Shown: positions 1 through 10,362, counted from the stretch's first letter. The stretch is 64,000 nucleotides of DNA from Spiroplasma phoeniceum P40 (GCF_003339775.1 NZ_CP031088.1:186001-250000); one strand, 5' to 3'. A program made the numbers and translations. Notes: generated by a model not told the origin, from the sequence alone.

Positions 1-1520
1 AATTTGTTCTCAATTTCTTGGTTTGATAATTCTAATGATTTAAACATTTGGGTTTGAACTTCACTTTGGTGAATACGAATGCTTCCTCCCCCAATTTCAT
101 AACCATTTAAAACTAAGTCATAAGCATCAGCGCGCGCAGTTGCCATTTTCTGCTCAAAATTATCAATAAATTCACTAGTTGGCGAGGTAAAAGGATGATG
201 AGCTGCTTCATAACGTTGATTTTCATCTGATCATTCATATAATGGTCAATTAACAATTCATAAGAAGTGATATTCATTCGGTGGAATTAAAGCAAACATT
301 TTAGCTAATGCTACTCGGACTGCTCCTAAAGCTTGGCAAGTAACTGCTTTTTCATCACTAACAAAGAAGAATGTTCCAGTTTGTTTATTACATTTTTGTA
401 ATAATTTTGCTTTTTCATCATCACTAAGTACTTTTGCAAGTGGTCCTTCTCAATTTTTCTTTTCTTGTTTAACTCATGCTAACCCTTGTGCTTTGTTTTG
501 TTGGGCAATCCGTGTTAATTCTTCAACTTGTTTTTTGCTGATTAATTGGGGAAGAAAAATTCCTTTTAAACTCAACTCCTTTTTTAATGCTGTTGCAAAG
601 ACTCTAAATTCAGTTTTCGCAAAAATATCTTTTGCATCAAATAACTGTAAATCATAACTCGTATCTGGTTTATCAGTGCCATATTTTTCAATTGCTTCAT
701 TATAATCCATCCGAAGAAAGGGCGTTTTAATTTTAACTTTCATCACATCTTGCATAATTGTTTGAAATAATGTTTCAACAAAATGGATAATATCATCGCG
801 CTCAACAAAACTCATTTCTAAATCTAATTGCGTAAATTCTGGTTGACGATCACTTCGTAAGTCTTCATCGCGAAAACACTTTGCAATTTGAAAATATTTA
901 TCAAATCCGGCTAACATTAATAACTGTTTAAACAATTGCGGTGATTGTGGTAACGCATAAAAATTATGGGGATTTAAACGCGAGGGAACTAAGAAATCAC
1001 GGGCACCTTCTGGTGTTGATTTGTTTAAAATTGGTGTTTCAATATCAATAAAATGATGAGCATGACAAAATTGCCGAATTGTTTGCACTAATTGATTTCG
1101 TAACATAATTTTTTGTTGCATTATTGGTCGACGTAAATCTAAATAACGATATTTCATTCGAACATCTTCTAACGCATCAGTGACATCATTAATAATTAAT
1201 GGCGGTGTTTCGGCTTTTGATAAAATTGTGACTTGTTTAGCTGCAATTTCAATTGCCCCGGTTGGTAATTCTAAATTCTTACTTTTTCGTTCAATTACAA
1301 CACCTTCAACACTAATAACAAATTCATTTCGAATTGTATTAATCATGGCATATTGGGGATGCTCTGGTTGGACAACAACTTGTGTAATCCCTGTTCGATC
1401 ACGTAAATCTAAGAAAATAATCCCCCCTAACCGACGATTCTTTGCCACTCAACCGCTTAAAACAACCTTTTCTTTAACATTTTTTAATGTTAATTCACCA
1501 CAAGTATGTGTTCTCTTCAT
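1..1520 (-). CDS. aspS: Aspartyl-tRNA synthetase, 3' end cut by the window edge
   Basis: Charges tRNA-Asp with aspartate in the cytoplasm (class II synthetase). The start MKRTHTCGELT at 1520 opens the N-terminal OB-fold that binds the anticodon. The class II core follows, with PSRLNPHNFYALPQSPQLFKQ and then motif 2 RDEDLRSDRQPEFTQLDLE. Several Trp are written TGA (for example GWVAKN near residue 26), so the frame is open only in code 4. About 506 codons are visible. The bacterial enzyme is usually 570-600 residues, so motif 3 lies beyond the edge. Its ATG overlaps the hisS stop by one base (TAATG), so it is probably translated by reinitiation and shares the hisS T-box leader. Confidence 0.97.
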
Positions 1521-2776
1521 TATTTCTTCTCCTTACTTAAAACTGTAATAATCTTGTCAAACTTAACTTCTTGTTCTTTTCCTGTTTGTTGGTTTTTAAT
1601 TTTTACAACGTTTTTTTTCAATTCTTCATCACCAATAATAATAGAATTCTTTGCTTTCAAACGCTCTAATGATTTAAACTGAGCTTTAACACTACGTGTT
1701 AAATAATCACAATCAACACGAAAAGCACTTGCTCGAAGTAATAACAACAAAGAAGCAGCAAAATAACGCGCATGATCAGATAAACAAATTAAATAAGCAT
1801 CAAGATAAGCCTCATCAGCTAGGGCAATATCATTCGCAGCTAAAGTTAATAACAATCGTTCTAGTCCTAAGGCAAAGCCTACCGCTGGATAATCTAAACT
1901 TGGTTCAAAGGTGTGCACTAATTGGTCATACCGTCCACCACCTAGTAAAGTTAATTCTCGCTCTGCTTCCTCAATCATAATTTCAAAAACAACGCCAGTA
2001 TAATAATCTAATCCTCGTACTAATTGCGCATCTAAGGTAAAAGGAATTCCTAATTTAGTTAACAACTTTTGAATTGCCACAAATTCTTCATTTTCTGTTG
2101 GGGTTAAATAATCATAAATCTTTGGCGCATTACTAAATTTATCATGATCAATTTTACAATCTAATACTCGTAATGGATTCTTTTGTACCCGAATTTGACA
2201 ATCAGCACATAATGTTTGTTCTTGGAAGAAAGCTGTTAACACACCAAGATACTTTGTTCGTGCTGCACCAATTGTTAAATAATTTAGTTTTAATGTTAAG
2301 TTTGTTAATCCAAGTGTTTTTAATAAATTATAACCAAGTAAAATAACTTCAACATCTAATAAATAATTCTTAGCTCCGACCACTTCAACTCCAAACTGAT
2401 TAAATTGACGTAAACGGCCATGTTGAGGTCGTTCATAACGAAACATATTCCCAAGGTAAAATAATTTTAATGGTAATTCATATTTCCCATATAGTTTATC
2501 TTCAATAATACTACGAATAACAGGTGCGGTTCCTTCTGGACGTAAAACAAATGCTCGCTCTTTTTTATCTAATAATTCAAACATTTCTTTGCTAACAATA
2601 TCGGTTTCTGCTCCTACTGAACGCACAAATAAATCTTTTGCTTCGAAAATTGGAGTTCTAATTTCATGATAGTTATATTGCATAGCAAGACTACGCAGCA
2701 TTAATTCTAGGGAACTTAATTCACTTGCTTTTTCATAATAAAGATCTTCAGTTCCTCGTGGTTTTTGCATATTCAT
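1520..2776 (-). CDS. hisS: Histidyl-tRNA synthetase
   Basis: Charges tRNA-His; 418 residues, normal for bacterial HisRS. Class II motif 1 (RTPIFE) is near residue 40 and motif 2 includes RPEGTAPVIR and FRYERPQHGRLRQFNQFG. The two histidine-specific blocks are LVRGLDYYTGVVFE and GGGRYDQL, and motif 3 is AVGFALGLERLLL. Two ATGs stand close together (2776 and 2770); 2776 is preferred because GAAGGGAAG lies at normal spacing upstream. It is the first gene of hisS-aspS, a common Firmicutes and Mollicutes pair. A T-box leader lies directly upstream. Confidence 0.97.
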   Translation of the reverse strand: MNMQKPRGTEDLYYEKASELSSLELMLRSLAMQYNYHEIRTPIFEAKDLFVRSVGAETDIVSKEMFELLDKKERAFVLRPEGTAPVIRSIIEDKLYGKYELPLKLFYLGNMFRYERPQHGRLRQFNQFGVEVVGAKNYLLDVEVILLGYNLLKTLGLTNLTLKLNYLTIGAARTKYLGVLTAFFQEQTLCADCQIRVQKNPLRVLDCKIDHDKFSNAPKIYDYLTPTENEEFVAIQKLLTKLGIPFTLDAQLVRGLDYYTGVVFEIMIEEAERELTLLGGGRYDQLVHTFEPSLDYPAVGFALGLERLLLTLAANDIALADEAYLDAYLICLSDHARYFAASLLLLLRASAFRVDCDYLTRSVKAQFKSLERLKAKNSIIIGDEELKKNVVKIKNQQTGKEQEVKFDKIITVLSKEKK

Positions 2777-2789
2777 AACTTTCTTCCCT

Positions 2790-2991
2790 TCTAAATAAAA
2801 AACTAAAAGATTGCTTAGGAACGAAAAATCGCGGTGCCATCCTATTTCATTATCTTTTAGTTAATGCGCTTACTTGTCAAAATCTATTAAATTTTATCTT
2901 CATGTTGTCATCACGCTTTAAAATTCCAATAGTTTCCACCAGCCACTATTTCTCTGTTCAATTATTGTCAACAATAATTTCTTTCAATTAA
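2790..2991 (-). promoter_or_regulatory. T-box leader riboswitch of hisS-aspS
   Basis: Read on the minus strand, 2829-2843 gives AGGATGGCACCGCG, the T-box signature that pairs with the tRNA acceptor end. The terminator stem AACTAAAAGAT/ATCTTTTAGTT (2801-2811 with 2852-2862), extended by TAGGA/TCCTA, is followed by a T-rich tract and uses the T-box bases, as expected for competing terminator and antiterminator. Further upstream lie AGAGA and an apical loop GGCTGGTGGAAA between AATAGT and ACTATT, typical of Stem I. GAC followed by A at 2907-2909 is the best specifier candidate, meaning uncharged tRNA-Asp would be sensed. The specifier is inferred by eye. Confidence 0.9.
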
Positions 2992-2992
2992 A

Positions 2993-3020
2993 ATTATACC
3001 TATTTTTTTAGAAAAGTAAA
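2993..3020 (-). promoter_or_regulatory. Promoter of hisS-aspS
   Basis: On the minus strand TTTACT (3015-3020) and a perfect TATAAT (2993-2998) are separated by 16 bp. They lie just upstream of the T-box leader, so transcription would begin at about 2985 and include the whole leader. Confidence 0.65.
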
Positions 3021-3136
3021 ATGAATTAGCAATTTATCTTGTAAAAACCATTCATACATTCAATCAAAATAAATTGAATTTTTAAAATATTGATTATATA
3101 TACCAAATTTTTACTACTAATGTATATTGGGAATAT

Positions 3137-3640
3137 TTATATGACCATATATAAGCAAATGCGAAAAGTTATTGGATCACAAACAAAACTACCGTTTAAA
3201 TCTAAATAATTATTACTTTGATTTTTTCTTATTTTCTTAAATAAAATAAATACAATAATATTTAAAGTTAATATATTATATATGTTAAACAAAATTCTAT
3301 TTTTTAATAAAAAAAGATAAGAGGAAAACAATAATATATGTAAACTTATTCATCATTGTGCAAACAAAAATGAAATTATAAAAAGTACTATAGCAAATGA
3401 AATAACATTAAAGTTAATAATTGATAAAATAATAAAAAGACTTGCTGAAGATATACTACTACAAAATAGAAATCAAAAAAAACATTTTAAAATGGTTTTA
3501 ATCACTGCCCCAGTCTAAATTTGGAGTTATATCTAAAAATCCAATTCACACAACATTTCCTTTATCTCATTTATAATTATTTTTAAAATTTAAATTTAAA
3601 AGTTGTTCCAATATTTTTTCATAATAATATTAACATAATT
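3137..3640 (-). pseudogene. Decayed multi-pass membrane protein
   Basis: Reading leftward, one frame gives a short soluble stretch ending VWIGFLDITPNLDWGSD and stops near 3500. A shifted frame then continues with strongly hydrophobic segments (LFIILSIINFNVISFAIVLF, FNIYNILTLNIIVFILF) to the stop at 3137. Trp is again TGA. There is no ATG with a ribosome site at the head. I read this as the tail of a membrane protein that has lost its start and suffered one frameshift. I do not recognise the family. Confidence 0.5.
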
Positions 3641-3752
3641 TTGAAATAATTAAAAATTAATTTAGTGTAAAAACCATCGACACTTAAGACCACTAAATTC
3701 TTTAATATAAACTTAGACAGAATTAAAATAATAGCAAGTAATAAAATTATAT

Positions 3753-3785
3753 AAAAAGGGTTAAGTTCTTCTTTAACCCTTTTTT
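3753..3785 (-). terminator. Rho-independent terminator
   Basis: The stem AAAAAGGGTTAA with TTAACCCTTTTT closes around a short loop. It is T-rich on both sides, so it could work in both directions. It sits just after the stop of the leftward gene at 3801-4547. Confidence 0.85.
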
Positions 3786-3800
3786 CACATTAATAAAGTA

Positions 3801-4547
3801 TTAAACATCTTCTTTATAATATTTATTTCATGATGCAATATCATCACTATCATTCTTATTAACTGGTTCTAATGATGGCCGTTTTTCTAAGTCAATTTCG
3901 TCTTCAACATTATTATTCTTTTTCCGCGAATCAAGGATAAATTCTTTATCTGGTGCTGTCCGATTTTGTAACGCTTGAATTTGCATTCTAATTCGTGACA
4001 TCGTTAATTTTTTATCTTTAAATTCAATCATTCACTGGATTGGTAACATTAATGGGTCAAGTTTTCCCCCATTACGAATAATCATTAATAGCATATTAAT
4101 AAATTTACCAAATCCTTCTTCCCCTTTTCAATGTTCCATTTCTAATGGATCATACATTAATTGATTTTTAACCAAATCATAATTGGAAGCATGTGCTTCT
4201 GTAATTTTTTCTGCTCATTCTATTTCAGGAATTAAATAAAAATTAGTTGATAAACTACAATTAAATAAATGTTGTTGATTTTTAAATAATGAGAAATTAA
4301 ACTTATCAACAATAATGGCACTAATACTAATTGTTAAGCCAGTTAAATCAGTTACTTCTTTCATTCATTGAAAGATTGCTTGAACATAACGAAGAATAAA
4401 TTTTAATTTTCCTGACGAATAAAGAATTGTTTTTCAGCTTTCATAATCAAACTGATATTCTGCATCATGTCGTACTTCACGAATATTTTCATCAGGTTCT
4501 AATGCTAAGAAGTCTTCAACTGATAAAATAATCATATCTTTTTTCAT
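3801..4547 (-). CDS. Conserved hypothetical protein, 248 aa
   Basis: The start MKKDMIILSVEDFLALEPDE has AGGAG 11 nt upstream. Eight or so TGA Trp codons break it in the standard code, so it is only visible in code 4. It is soluble, with no signal peptide or membrane segment. The middle is rich in aromatic and hydrophobic residues (LKFILRYVQAIFQWMKEV), and the C-terminal third is charged and probably disordered, with an acidic stretch NNNVEDEIDLEKRPSLEP. It stands alone between a terminator and the HNH gene. I do not recognise the function; Spiroplasma-specific is an inference. Confidence 0.75.
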
Positions 4548-4729
4548 ATGGTTTGTTTCTCCTAGGTGACCTATCTCATTGACACATTTTCTACTTAATT
4601 ATATCATAAAACTAAGGAGAAAACTAGGTATTAGGGAAATAATTTAGCGCCTATGTTGGATATTTAATAAATTATTTTCTTAACATATTAATTTTATTAT
4701 TTTATCTTAAAATAATTCATATAAATTTA

Positions 4730-5005
4730 CTAAGAACTTCCTTTTTTTCTATTACATTTTACATGGACTGCTTGCAAATTCTCAATAGAATTATCGCCTC
4801 CCTGTGATTTCGGCTTTTTATGATCTAAATTTCATCTATAAATACTATTCTGTTGATTTTTAACACTTTCATAAGCACCATATATCATTGTTTTTTTACA
4901 AATTCCGCAAAGTTTATGGGCATCAGCTTCATCTTGTTGTTTTGATTTACAATTACATTTTTTTGCCTTATCTCAAACCATTTTTGTTTGTTGATCTAGT
5001 TTCAT
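4730..5005 (-). CDS. Small HNH-type endonuclease domain protein, 91 aa
   Basis: The frame uses TGA for Trp. It starts MKLDQQTKMVWDKAKK after AAAGGAAT. A zinc pair CGIC sits near residue 36 and the HNH core WNLDHKKPKSQGGDN near residue 60. A final N-LQAVHVKCNRKKG carries the HNH Asn and the last Cys. The N-terminal CNCK adds more cysteines. HNH proteins of this size act as nicking or homing nucleases, or as phage terminase-linked nucleases. There is no phage gene next to it, so its role is open. The catalytic residues appear intact. Confidence 0.8.
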
Positions 5006-5275
5006 ATAGTAAATATTCCTTTCTATTATTATTTATAAATTATTAGTTTTATTTTGTTAATTATTATTAGTTTTATATTAAATTAATCCCTACTAATTTA
5101 TTAAATATTATTTTAAATTAATCAATTATATATAAAATATATGCAAAAATCATAGTTACCTATTAATTTACATTTACCTTTTAAAGTTTTTTAATTTGTT
5201 ATATCTTATTCCTCATTTAATAAATATATTAATATATGTTAATATTAAAATGTAACTAAATAGAAAGAGGAAAAA

Positions 5276-5508
5276 ATACAAAATAAAACATACAAATATA
5301 TTAGATTAAATACCTTAGATGATATTAATAATTTTCTTAATCAAGTTCAACCTGAAGATTTTTGTATTGTAACAATTGATTCAACAAGAAAGGTTTGAGT
5401 TATTTTTCAAAAAGGATATGCTTTTTTTATTGAAATGAGCAAAACTCAATTCCTAATGAAGAATCTAATCCTGAATTAAAAAATTTAGAATATGAATATA
5501 ATAAATAA
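5276..5508 (+). pseudogene. Small hypothetical gene with lost start and one frameshift
   Basis: A good ribosome site (AAAGAGG) is followed by ATA where ATG is expected, then QNKTYKYIRLNTLDDINNF and VQPEDFCIVTIDSTRKVWVIFQKGYAF in one frame. Near 5440 the frame shifts, and the other frame gives NSIPNEESNPELKNLEYEYN to the stop at 5508. The sequence is clearly protein-like on both sides of the shift. ATA could be a rare code 4 start, but with the frameshift a dead gene is more likely. Unknown family. A strong palindromic terminator follows. Confidence 0.6.
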
Positions 5509-5522
5509 TTAAGAAAAATAGT

Positions 5523-5564
5523 ATGTAAGAAAAGGGAAAATTTAAATTTTCCCTTTTCTTACAT
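5523..5564 (+). terminator. Perfect 21-bp palindromic terminator
   Basis: The two arms (5523-5543 and 5544-5564) are perfect reverse complements with no loop, G+C in the middle (AAGGGAAAA) and A/T-rich ends. It lies 15 nt after the stop of the small plus-strand gene. It is likely a terminator usable in both directions. Confidence 0.75.
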
Positions 5565-5732
5565 TAAATTAATAAAAATAAGCATATTTTTTATTATTAA
5601 CTTAAAAATATTGCTAATTTAAAATAATTATGATAGAATGAACATTGTAAATGATTTTAAAAATATTAATATTATTTTTAAAATAAATGACTTTAATTAA
5701 ACTAATTAAATAATAAGAAAGAAAATTTTGAT

Positions 5733-6050
5733 ATGGGGTTTACATCAGAAATAAAAGAAAGTTTGAAAAAAACTTATAAATCAATCAAAAAAGGAGTTAA
5801 TTCATTTTTAAAGAAACTTGGTTTTAACAAAAAAGATGCAGCTGAATTTACAGATCATTTGCTTAAAGAAGGCGGAAAAGAAATCGCAAAACGACAAGCA
5901 ATGACAAAAAAACAAGCCCAAATTCATAACCAAGTTCGCACACAATCTCCAGAAATTAACCAAGAAGTTTTTAGAAACTTTATGGATGTTATGAATGAAT
6001 TACATGAAAAAACAAAAGAAAAAAATGAAGAACAATCATACGATAGATAA
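5733..6050 (+). CDS. Hypothetical basic helical protein, 105 aa
   Basis: Starts MGFTSEIKESLKKTYKS after AGAAAGAAA. It is rich in Lys, Glu and Gln and predicted almost wholly helical, with no signal peptide, no Cys and no membrane segment. The central part KDAAEFTDHLLKEGGKEIAK looks like a short helical hairpin; the C-terminal 25 residues are highly charged. A terminator follows at 6091. It is transcribed alone, opposite to its neighbours. No family recognised. Confidence 0.65.
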   Translation: MGFTSEIKESLKKTYKSIKKGVNSFLKKLGFNKKDAAEFTDHLLKEGGKEIAKRQAMTKKQAQIHNQVRTQSPEINQEVFRNFMDVMNELHEKTKEKNEEQSYDR

Positions 6051-6090
6051 TTTGAAAAATTATCCATTGTTTACTATAAGTTGCCTTAAC

Positions 6091-6117
6091 AATCTAGATT
6101 ATATCTAGATTTTTTTA
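6091..6117 (+). terminator. Terminator after the 5733 gene
   Basis: AATCTAGA and TCTAGATT form an 8-bp stem with a TTATA loop, followed by seven T. Confidence 0.85.
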
Positions 6118-6146
6118 ATTTTTAGACTATATCAGACATACAGTTC

Positions 6147-7457
6147 TTATTTTTTGTAAATAATATTGTCACGATGTCAATATTTATATTTTTTAGATTT
6201 ATTAATTTTTGCAGTTCTTACTTTTGCTACAATTCATAAAACACCATCAATATCAAGCAATAAAATTGTTTTCTGACCATTATTCAATTTAACCATCGAA
6301 TAGCGTTTGTTTTGTTTGTTTCAAATTAATGATAAAACTTTATAAATGACATGATCAGTTGCATAAGCAACTCATTGAAAGAATATTAATAAAACTATTA
6401 AACTAAACATTAAATCAGTTAAGTAATGTGTTCTTGAAAGAATTTGCATAAATGCCATCATTGCAATATTTGCAATAAAAAACCCAAATATGAATCATTT
6501 TCAGCAAGTAATCTTTTGTTTACGTTTTTCATTCATAAAATATAACAAAAAACCATAAACAGGCATTGATGATGAATTCATGTGACCAGATGGAAATGCC
6601 TTATCACTTCAGTTATGTGTTACTTCCCCTACTTTTCCTAATAAAAAAGCTCAGTATTCAGCTTTAAAACCTTGAATTTGTCACCAATCTAAATATTCGG
6701 CATCAATAACATTAGTTGGTTTGTTTGTTCAACTATCTGGTAAATGGTCAATAACATATTGATAATCAACATGGAGTCAATATGGTCGTCCAAAGAAAGT
6801 TTTCAAAAGTGGATCAAAAGTAATACCAAAAAGCGCAAACACTACAAATATTTTTAAGGCATCAATTCAATAATTATTAGTTAATAAATCATCTCGTTTT
6901 GAAAATTTAACTCTTAAAAATCAAGCAATCCCGCCCATTAAGATAACTTCAATACTAAGTTGAATTGTCATTGCAACGATTGTGCTTGTTCCATCAAGAC
7001 CAAATCAATAATCTCTTCCTTTACCACCAAAAGCAGAAAATGTTGATTGCTGATAAATCATTCAACTAATAATTAAGGTAAATAAAATTATAAATAAAGC
7101 ATAAACAATAATAATGATAATTGCTAAGAATTTAAATTTTGATTTATATTTGATATTTAAACTTTCTAATAAAATCCCTACTCCTGCAAACATAAATGGA
7201 ACGGTCATTGTATAAGCTAGTTTATCTCAAAATAAACTTAATCAACTGACAACACCATTATCATTTAAATCACCAATCGCTTTTGCAATTTGGCGGTCTC
7301 AAATACTGCCTACAATAAAAAGTGTTATAACAACAGTTAAGGCAATAATTTTTAATATTTTAAAAACAAATTTGTTCTTACTATCTTTGTTCATAAATGC
7401 AGAACCGTCAACATAGAACTTTTGTTTGGTGTATCTCGTAAAATTTCACATCTTCAT
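6147..7457 (-). CDS. PAP2-family membrane phosphatase, 436 aa
   Basis: Integral membrane protein with TGA-coded Trp throughout. The PAP2 active site is visible in order: KTFFGRPY (K...RP) near residue 215, PSGHMNSS near residue 290, and SRTHYLTDL near residue 350. The last motif is one Arg-to-His spacing shorter than the textbook SR-x5-H-x3-D. At least six hydrophobic helices surround these. The family removes phosphate from lipid phosphates such as phosphatidic acid or undecaprenyl pyrophosphate at the outer membrane face. The tail LLLDIDGVLWIVAKVRTAK is soluble and basic. The perfect -10 TATAAT (about 7464-7469) is so close to ATG that the mRNA may be leaderless. Confidence 0.88.
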
Positions 7458-7500
7458 AAAATGATTATATCATAATAAAAAACAGAAACTTGATAAATAA

Positions 7501-7527
7501 AAAAATGTTTTATTTAAAAACATTTTT
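7501..7527 (-). terminator. Terminator overlapping the HAD gene stop
   Basis: Leftward reading gives AAAAATGTTTT, a short loop, AAAACATTTTT and a further T-rich tract. The TAA stop at 7510-7512 lies inside the loop. Confidence 0.75.
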
Positions 7528-8404
7528 AACTTGGGGAAGAAATTCTGCTAGTTGTTCTTTTGATAATACTTCGGTAAAAAGATGTTCACGAACCCCATTA
7601 TCGGTAACTGTCATTGTTGTTGTATTAGCAATTTTTTTTAATTCTAAGACACTATTCCCCATCGCAACAGTATAACCAACAATTTTAGCAAGTTGAAGGT
7701 CATTATAATTATCTCCATAAAAAATAAACTGTTGTGGATCATACCCTTTTAAAGCACATAATTTTTTAAAAGCATAACCCTTATTAATATTTAATGCTTG
7801 AATATCAAATAAATCTTTTTGAGAGAAAACACCATCAGCTGCAGCTTTAAAGGGATGATAAATCGTTTGGAATTGCTCTAATTCAGTTGATGAATTAAAA
7901 GGGAATAAAATTTTTAAAACTTCAATTTCATTATTTTTTAATAAAGCTACATAATCCGTTTCTGTATCAATTGGAATGCGATAATCATCATTATCTAATT
8001 GGGCATTATACTTTAGCATAAAAGCAATTCCGACCAGATTCAGGATAACCATAAACCATATTAGCAGTATAAACAATGTGATCAACATTTACTGCAATGG
8101 CCTTTGTTAACACGGCAAGAGCTAATGCTTGTGGTAAAGGTTGTTGATATAATATTTCATTTGTTAAACTGTCACGAATTAACGTCCCATTACAGGAAAT
8201 AATTGGTGTTTTAATTTTTAATTTTGCAAAATATTCTTTTGCCATTAAGTCTAATTGTCCTGAAACTAAAAACAAGTAATAATCACTAGCTAGTTGATAT
8301 GTTTGTAATGCTTCATATGTTTCAGGATTAATTATATAACCTTTCCCTGTAATTGTGCCATCTAAATCGGTAATTACATAAGGATATTTTTTAACAAGAT
8401 TCAT
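7510..8404 (-). pseudogene. Cof-type HAD-superfamily hydrolase, frameshifted
   Basis: Both halves are clear. The first (from 8404, MNLVKKYPYVITDLDGT) carries HAD motif I DLDGT and motif II LVSGQ. The second (to 7510) carries the lysine region NKGYAFKKLCALKGY and motif IV GDNYNDLQLAK. The reading frame changes near 8025-8035, between VYTANMVYGYPESGR and IAFMLKYNAQ, so one base has been gained or lost. Family members dephosphorylate sugar phosphates or FMN. Every catalytic motif is kept, so this is a very recent mutation or a sequencing error. The downstream terminator is intact. Confidence 0.85.
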
Positions 8405-8447
8405 AATCTTTTATTTCATTTCTACTTATCTACTTTTAATTATAAAA

Positions 8448-9524
8448 CTAAATAAACTTTTTTCGTAGTGTAATTTTAATGTTTTGATGGGTTTCAACCA
8501 TTATTTTTTGACCACTTTGCCCTTTAAAACTAATTCATCCTAAACCAGCAATAAAGAGCGAATAATTACCTGGTTCCTTAATTTCGATCATTCGTTCATT
8601 TCATTCTTGATAATCTTGTAATCTAACAACAGCAGTTGGTAGATGCTGGGTAAAATAATAATCTTTATTACTTAATTTGGTACGGTGTAATTTCAAATTG
8701 TTATTTTTATAAAAATGAAAACTTGTTTTTAAACCCGTCAGATATGAAAAACTAGCTAATCCTTCATAAAAAATTGTTTGCTCTGCAGACAATTGAAATG
8801 TAATTGGTTTTAATAGTTGTTTAGTAAGCATATTTTTATTATTTTCGGCAAGATATGGAAGTAGACTATGCTTATTAATAATACCAGGAGTATCATAAAC
8901 TTTCTGTCTTGTTCCCAAATTAACAACAATTTTATCTAATGTTGTTGCAAGGTTATTCGAAACAGTAATTTTTTGTTGTTGGTTAGTTAACTTAATTAAA
9001 CTATTTAATAATGTACTTTTTCCTGTATTAGAACTACCAACAAAAACAAGATCATTATCTTGGCGCTTAATATATCGTCATAATTCATCTAAACCATAAT
9101 TTTTTAAACCACTCACTAAAATAATATCTTCTATTTTTGAAAAAAGCACTGAATTTCGAAAAAGTTCACTAATATAAGTAATAATTTTATTAGCATTAAT
9201 TAATTTATTTACTAAATCAATTTTATTAATAATTAAAGTTACTTTATTATTTTGTAATAGTTGTTCTAATTTCAAATTCCGTGTTCCATCCAAATCATAA
9301 ACATCTAAAACATAAAAATAATGTCAATTCAAATGATAATCTTGCCGTAACTTTGCAAAAAAATCAATTGCTGTTATATTATAAGGAACTAGTTCATTAT
9401 AATGAGTTAACCGAAAACAACGATAACAATAATCTTGCGTTAATGTTTCCACATATCCAAGATTGTTTGGGGTTATAGTTTGTAAAATAACCCCACAACC
9501 AGCACACTTCTTATAAGATATCAT
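8448..9524 (-). CDS. yqeH: Ribosome-biogenesis GTPase YqeH, 358 aa
   Basis: Circularly permuted GTPase needed for 30S assembly. The N-terminal zinc finger CAGCG...YCYRC comes first. G4 NKIDL and G5 SGLKNYG follow, then G1 GSSNTGKST, and last G3 DTPG, the permuted order G4-G5-G1-G3 that defines YqeH. The C-terminal part (KPITFQLSAEQTIFYEGLASF) is the usual RNA-binding region. Three Trp are TGA. Its ATG lies 14 nt inside the end of yqeG, so the two are translationally coupled, matching the yqeG-yqeH order of Bacillus. Length is normal. Confidence 0.95.
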
Positions 9525-10107
9525 AGTCTAATCCATATTCTCCTTCATCAAAGAAACCTTTATGTAAAATATTTTTTTGAGCTAACCGTTTATAAAGTAA
9601 ATTTTCTAATAAACGCATTAATCGGTTTGATTCATTAACACCTGTTACTGGGACAACTAAAATGCTTTCCATATGGGCTCGATTAGCGAATAAAACATCC
9701 GTAATTAATTGATCACCAACCATAATCATTTCATGGGGATTAGTATTAAATTGCCGTGAAATCACACGAAAATATTTTAATAATGGTTTTTTAGCATTTC
9801 AATAATAATGTTCAATCCCTGCTTTTTGGGCAAACCGTTCAACTCGTTTTCGGGCATTATTTGATACTAACACAAAAATCATCCCTAATTCCTTGACCTT
9901 TTGAATTAAATTTAAATTATCAGTATTCGGAATACCACGGTAAAATGGTGTTAAAGTATTATCTAAATCACAAATAAAGACTTTAATTCCATGTTTTTTT
10001 AATGATTCAAGATTAATTTTATTAACATTTTTTACATAAATGGATGGTTTAAAATAATTTAGTAATAAATTGCGATTCTTTTTTTTACCAAAAATATTCT
10101 TTGCCAT
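9511..10107 (-). CDS. yqeG: HAD-type phosphatase YqeG, 198 aa
   Basis: HAD motif I DLDNTLTPF near residue 46, motif II VLVSNN near residue 80, Lys in the loop AKKPLLKYF, and motif IV MVGDQLITDVLFANR. The length and motif spacing match YqeG, which always travels with yqeH. A Trp is TGA near residue 103. The function in Bacillus is poorly defined; phosphatase activity is a family inference. A TATAAT lies about 35 nt upstream of the start, close to the viral insertion at 10163. Confidence 0.93.
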
Positions 10108-10147
10108 TATTTAAAACCCTCATTTCTTGCTATTATTTATTATATCA

Positions 10148-10162
10148 ATTTTCAATAAAAAA
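10148..10162. repeat. 15-bp target duplication, left side of viral block 1
   Basis: ATTTTCAATAAAAAA here is repeated exactly at 15062-15076, on the other side of the viral block. It sits immediately outside the TGTAG end of the element. Confidence 0.8.
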
Positions 10163-10251
10163 TGTAGTATACCACACACATTTTGTATTTTTGGTTTTTA
10201 CAGTTTTGGAAAGTAAATTTTTTTAATTTTTTTAATTGAGGAGTTGAAATT

Positions 10252-10362
10252 ATGCAAACAAAGCAATATTTTATTTTGCGGTCCCTAGTGAAAAAGTATG
10301 GTAAAGATAATGTTATTAATACTATTAATAAGATTGCAAAAGATATTGAAATTAAAAAGTAA
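10252..10362 (+). CDS. Plectrovirus small basic protein, 36 aa (copy A)
   Basis: MQTKQYFILRSLVKKYG... after GAGGAG. It is the first gene after the viral terminal repeat and is intact here and in copy B, but has TAA at codon 2 in copies C and D+. Basic and helical, with no membrane segment. Position and charge suggest a DNA-binding or regulatory role, which is inference only. Confidence 0.65.
   Translation: MQTKQYFILRSLVKKYGKDNVINTINKIAKDIEIKK

Noticed and set aside
1180-1980. Rightward open frames over aspS and hisS
   Set aside because: They are shadows: no ribosome sites, and the opposite strand has strong synthetase motifs.
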